Assembly (NCBI RefSeq): GCF_029433105.1
Contig: NZ_JARNTW010000004.1
Span: forward strand, 352,680 to 416,679
Length of the DNA: 64,000 nt
Direction: 5' to 3'
Source: Runella sp. MFBS21
GTDB lineage: Bacteria; Bacteroidota; Bacteroidia; Cytophagales; Spirosomataceae
Shown: positions 61,301 to 64,000 of the stretch, piece by piece
Layout of the letters: each line of letters starts with the position of its first letter
Numbering within the stretch: the first letter of the stretch is position 1
The notes under the pieces: model-generated
Told to the model about the DNA's origin: nothing
What the model saw: only the letters and a program-made list of their open reading frames with translations
The model's database searches: none
Position numbers and translations under genes: made by a program

Positions 61301-62329
61301 ACCCGACGAATATTTGGGTAGATAAGAACGAAATTGTTTAATATGAGGATTGAACTTGACGAGCCCATATCCTCGTGTACCTCCCCATATATTACCAGCT
61401 TTATCGCGAATGAGGAGGTTGAGGGGGGGAGAATTGGGTGGGAGTACGGCATAAGCATTTTCGGGCGTTAATGCTTTTATTTTTAATAAATCATCTGGCT
61501 TAAACAACCACAGATGCCGTTGGTTGGTAATAATCAATGTCCCGTCTTCAAATTGGTTTAATACCGAAAGGTCTTCTCCCTGAGGAAATGGAATAAAATA
61601 TTTCGAACCAAGCACACTGCAATATATCTGCTGTGAAGCAATGGACCATAGCCGATTTTTATGATCACTAAGGCATTTGAAGAAAGAAGAGTTTGTATTG
61701 AAATGCCCTACAAAAAAATCGGGATATTTATGATTATAGAGACCCTTGGCGTATGCAATGCCCAAAGATTGTTTTTCGTTGCGAATAGGGATTTTATCGA
61801 CAAAGTTTTGGGGTGAAACAGACTTTACCAAATGGCTAAAATCTACTTGGTTGGGATATCCTTTTGGAAGAGTAATTTTAAAAATTTTGTTGGCTACGTC
61901 GGTCATTACCCAAATTGAGCCGTCATTGTTGGTCAGAAGGCGAAGGATATTGTAATTGCTAGCTTCTTTTTGGGTATTGTCAACGATATTGGCGTGATAA
62001 AATTTCCCACTTTGAGGGTCATAAAGATTGAGGCCGTCTTTTTCAGTACCAATCCAAATTCGACCCTGCGAATCCTGCAATAGGCTAGTACAGGTATTGC
62101 CCGAAATGCTATTTTCGTTATAAGGATCGTGGGTAAAAACCTTAAAATTGTAGCCATCATAGCGATTAAGACCATCTTTTGTGGCTATCCACAAAAAACC
62201 TTCGCGGTCTTGCATAAGGTCATAAATCATTCCTTGCGAAAGACCATCTGCGATACTAATGGATTGCCAAGCAGTTTCTTGGGCAAAGCTAACGGTTGAG
62301 TAAAGTAAAAAAATCCAAAAAAAACGCAT
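58313..62329 (-). CDS. Hybrid two-component system sensor/regulator (HTCS)
   Basis: The 1,338-residue protein holds all steps of a two-component system. After a signal peptide (ends VSFAQ) come Reg_prop beta-propeller repeats (about 25-690), a Y_Y_Y domain (703-770), one membrane helix (about 775-795), HisKA (His near 835 in FFTNISHEFRTPLTLL), HATPase (N-box LLSNAFKF near 947; DNGIGIE; GTGIGLALVK), a receiver (1093-1210, phospho-acceptor in IIICDLMMPHLDG) and an AraC-type helix-turn-helix (1243-1338, VSEVAYQVGFESLPYFSKMF). HTCS proteins usually sense glycans and control polysaccharide-utilisation genes. No SusCD or glycosidase gene is near; surface-protein genes flank it instead. Confidence 0.95.
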   Translation of the reverse strand: MRFFWIFLLYSTVSFAQETAWQSISIADGLSQGMIYDLMQDREGFLWIATKDGLNRYDGYNFKVFTHDPYNENSISGNTCTSLLQDSQGRIWIGTEKDGLNLYDPQSGKFYHANIVDNTQKEASNYNILRLLTNNDGSIWVMTDVANKIFKITLPKGYPNQVDFSHLVKSVSPQNFVDKIPIRNEKQSLGIAYAKGLYNHKYPDFFVGHFNTNSSFFKCLSDHKNRLWSIASQQIYCSVLGSKYFIPFPQGEDLSVLNQFEDGTLIITNQRHLWLFKPDDLLKIKALTPENAYAVLPPNSPPLNLLIRDKAGNIWGGTRGYGLVKFNPHIKQFRSYLPKYSSGALFQDQQKRVYFHANYFPSYQFYRLNTETNQPESLPAPIEDHKFGHDALLQDHKQQFWVLSNLREQEPRNLVLFDKNWKYIKQYRVPLVGIIPDFSARLLETSDGRIWLGLFNGQLLTFNPSNEQFHTYSYQHLLPKSGIMVQTYALYQDKNTLWIATQKGLIKATNFLTKPTFSLYKNSKTDRKSLSNDFVSGMINDPLSPDKYLWVSTKGGGLEKLNKQTSEFEHFTEAQGLPNKVVYGIIEGDDHNLWMSTNRGIACLNPKTLIFNNFNKSDGLQDNEFNTNSYYKAPDGTLLFGGINGVTLFKASELNQNQATPITKIINLKINNQPIEINDESGILDKPIETCSILKLKHDQNLITLEFGVMDFTNPIKNRFRYRLEGIDNKWVEAGTNRFANYGQLPAGDYTFNVMGSLNGEVWSKPVILKIHISPPVYRSWWAYLLYAGILLWIGYRWYQSQLNRVRLQQQLFYKNKETERLAELDTLKTRFFTNISHEFRTPLTLLVGPLEDLKHKYPQESVILMMQQNLIRLQTLINQLLDLSKLEAGQMKSHAIQGDIALFLRQLFASFESLAQSKKIIFQYDQNRSNHIVYFDADKIEKIITNLLSNAFKFTAENGRITAIVEYTTHLQKDQTEERMILTISDNGIGIEAERLPRIFDRFYQVDDSNRRNYEGTGIGLALVKEMVDVLKGQIEVSSVLTQGTTFKVSIPFTLEQVSTLDSVELSVLPASQLSLPTPFITQPQPSTNGTEPILLIVEDNPDLRLYVRTIFEGNYQVIEASDGQDGLNKANEYLPDIIICDLMMPHLDGFSFCKLIKTDLRTNHIPVIMLTAKASLEDRLEGLSLGADDYISKPFNAEELKTRVQNLRQQRQLLQEKYSTSSSQFNKDTEPQPIDPFLEKANHIIQQNLSDSNFNVDSFAQQMGITSVQLRRKIKALTNQTITEYVRNYRLLVAATLLQENEKTVSEVAYQVGFESLPYFSKMFLEKFGKNPSDWK

Positions 62330-62482
62330 GGATATAGAGTTTCATTCAGCCTCAAAGTAAATAAAAAAATAATATTACAGGCGCAATTTCCTGTCAGTTT
62401 GTCTCCGCCAGAAAGTAAAAAAGGAACCTAAGTCATTATGGGTTAAGAAAACTTAGGTGTAAGTATAATTTCTTCTACATTA

Positions 62483-62512
62483 AAAAAGCGACGACTAGGG
62501 TCATCGCTTTTT
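62483..62512 (-). terminator. Terminator of the second T9SS repeat protein gene
   Basis: AAAAAGCGACGA (62483-62494) pairs with TCATCGCTTTTT (62501-62512) apart from one mismatch, around a 6-base loop. It starts 31 bases after the stop at 62544 on the minus strand and ends in a T-run on that strand. Confidence 0.75.
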
Positions 62513-62543
62513 GCAATCAATAGAATTAAAGTAGGGTAAATTG

Positions 62544-64000
62544 TTATTCTGGTTTGACAACCTTAATAGTTGTCGTTTTAAGAAGGGTTTTAACGTTGAG
62601 TAAATAAACACCGGGTTTTAAAGTAGCGATATCAAGGTTTTCGGTAAGGTTAGGAATCGTCGCGTAAATATGATGAGAGAATAAAGTTTGCCCTGCAATG
62701 CTCAACAATTGAAAGTCGACTCTTTGGTTGGCTACATCAACTAGTTTAACGGAAATGTGGCGGCCTACAGGATTGGGAGCTACAACCGCCCAATTATCAA
62801 GCGAAACTTCTTCTGCCATAGCAACTCTAGCATTACAGTTAGTTATGGAGACTGTTTTTGAACCCGTCATGGTTCTAGTACAACTAGTAGTAGCTTGAGT
62901 TGCGATTACGGTATAAGTGCCTGATAATGTCTGATTACCAAACGAAATGGCACTGCCTGTACCAGCGACTGGGCTACCGACATTGGTGTTACTACGGCGC
63001 AGCTGATAAACAAACCCTTCTTGTGAACCTGAAAGTCCAATACTGACTCCCGCTCCACCTTTGCAATAGCTACCTCCCCCAGTGAGTGAAAATGAAGAAG
63101 GAGTGATTCCGATAGTAACATTCGCACTGCCATTCATTGTAGCCATACAACTACCTTGAATAGATGCCTCAATTGTATAATTGCCGCTTTGTTGTATGCC
63201 AGTGAATACAATAATGTTTCCAGTACCATTTTTTGGCGTTCCTACTGGAGAGTTATTATGAAATAGTTGATAAGAAACATGGCTCTCCGAACTACTAAGT
63301 GATATAGCAGTAGAAGGTGCGTTGCCTCCTTGTGTGTTACAAATGCTTCCACCTCCTCCTACAGTGAAGGCAATAGGATAGGCATTTGATATGACAGACG
63401 CACTGCTGCTCATGTCTTTGGTGCAACTGGTAGAGGCATTGGTAGCCACGACAGTGTAGGTTCCTGTGACGGTTTGATTACCAAACGAAAGAGCGTTTCC
63501 CGTGCCAGCGACCACATTACCTACATTTGCATTATCTCTTTTGAGTTGGTAATTGACACCTGATTGTGAACCGCTGAGGGTGACTTCTACGCCTGTTCCT
63601 CCTTGGCAGAAGCTACCACCACCGCCGACGTTGTAGGCCGTGGGCAAGTCATTGACGGTGACAGACGCACTGCTGCTCATATCTTTGGTGCAACTGGTAG
63701 AGGCATTGGTAGCGACGACGGTGTAAGTACCAGCGACGGTTTGATTGCCAAACGAAATGGCATTTCCTGTGCCAGCGACCACATTGCCGACGTTTGCGTT
63801 GTCTCTTTTGAGTTGGTAATTGACACCTGATTGCGAACCACTGAGGGTGATTTCGACGCCTGTTCCTCCTTGACAGAAGCTACCGCCACCGCCGACGTTG
63901 TAGGCCGTGGGCAAGTCATTGACGGTGACAGACGCACTGCTGCTCATATCGTTGGTGCAATTGGTGGAGGCATTGGTAGCCACGACGGTGTAGGTTCCTG
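62544..64000 (-). CDS. T9SS repeat surface protein (partial, N-terminus beyond right edge)
   Basis: The frame is open to the window end; 485 residues are visible, all C-terminal. It has Cys-containing Ig-like units of 89 residues (GGGSFCQGGTGVE(V/I)TLSGSQ..., ending SVTVNDLPT), then a diverged unit (GGGSICNTQGGNAPSTAISLSSSE), a final unit ending VTNCNARVAMAE, and a T9SS type A sorting domain (VVAPNPVGRHISVK, TLKPGVYLLNVKTL). The last Ig-like unit and the sorting domain are close to those of the giant adhesin at 45-56 kb. It is a secreted, surface-anchored protein, probably an adhesin; how large it is cannot be seen. The start of the gene lies to the right. Confidence 0.9.
   Translation of the reverse strand, partial: GTYTVVATNASTNCTNDMSSSASVTVNDLPTAYNVGGGGSFCQGGTGVEITLSGSQSGVNYQLKRDNANVGNVVAGTGNAISFGNQTVAGTYTVVATNASTSCTKDMSSSASVTVNDLPTAYNVGGGGSFCQGGTGVEVTLSGSQSGVNYQLKRDNANVGNVVAGTGNALSFGNQTVTGTYTVVATNASTSCTKDMSSSASVISNAYPIAFTVGGGGSICNTQGGNAPSTAISLSSSESHVSYQLFHNNSPVGTPKNGTGNIIVFTGIQQSGNYTIEASIQGSCMATMNGSANVTIGITPSSFSLTGGGSYCKGGAGVSIGLSGSQEGFVYQLRRSNTNVGSPVAGTGSAISFGNQTLSGTYTVIATQATTSCTRTMTGSKTVSITNCNARVAMAEEVSLDNWAVVAPNPVGRHISVKLVDVANQRVDFQLLSIAGQTLFSHHIYATIPNLTENLDIATLKPGVYLLNVKTLLKTTTIKVVKPE
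63393..64000 (-). repeat. 267-bp tandem repeats in the second T9SS protein
   Basis: Units begin at equivalent points 63393, 63660 and 63927, exactly 267 bp (89 residues) apart, and run off the edge. Copies differ at only scattered bases, many synonymous, so they arose recently. More copies probably lie beyond the window. Confidence 0.95.

Overview
The window looks like a chromosome segment of a Bacteroidota bacterium, most likely of the order Cytophagales; the genus cannot be told from the sequence alone. The reasons are two giant surface proteins with type IX secretion (T9SS) C-terminal sorting domains, a hybrid two-component sensor of the Reg_prop/Y_Y_Y/HisKA/REC/AraC type, a LytTR regulator, several 7TMR-DISM-type sensors, a membrane pyrophosphatase, and -7 boxes of the form TAnnTTTG with almost no Shine-Dalgarno sequences. 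No rRNA, tRNA, CRISPR array, transposase or phage gene was found.

Layout. 1-2.6 kb: a LytTR response regulator followed by a TPR histidine kinase that runs off the left edge. 3-9 kb: a 1,962-residue secreted repeat protein with two SdrD-B-like domains and an unusual Cys-rich, Lys-rich C-terminus. 9-16.4 kb: a ClC-type chloride carrier, a secreted protein of unknown function, a small GNAT protein, a pirin, and a large transporter-HEAT-cNMP fusion. 16.5-22.4 kb: three tandem paralogous histidine kinases with no response regulator. 22.5-29.3 kb: an MpaB/Lcp-type oxygenase, an HD hydrolase, a small seven-helix protein resembling PaxB-type membrane terpene cyclases, a carotenoid-desaturase-like flavoprotein and a membrane adenylate cyclase; the last three are packed as an operon.

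29.3-36.8 kb: a MocR/PdxR-like regulator divergent from a PNPOx-fold/DinB/cupin operon, with three direct-repeat operator candidates between them; a patatin-exonuclease-GNAT-YggS operon; a long-chain polyprenyl diphosphate synthase; palindromic REP-like repeats; and a TMEM220-like protein. 36.9-45 kb: the membrane pyrophosphatase, an xisH-xisI pair with an AT-rich membrane/coiled-coil gene behind it, and dnaE. 45-64 kb: a 3,769-residue T9SS adhesin (ASH domains, beta-helix-like modules, BspA-type repeats, Ig-like repeats), a lipoprotein cytochrome c, a TTHB210-like lipoprotein, a hybrid two-component sensor, and the C-terminal part of a second T9SS repeat protein that leaves the right edge.

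Housekeeping genes (dnaE, polyprenyl synthase, yggS, pyrophosphatase) are mixed with sensory genes and cell-surface genes. The parts most worth following are the putative membrane terpene cyclase with its redox neighbours, the PLP-sensing MocR locus with visible operators, the xisHI module outside cyanobacteria, and the cNMP-domain transporter that shares the window with an adenylate cyclase.
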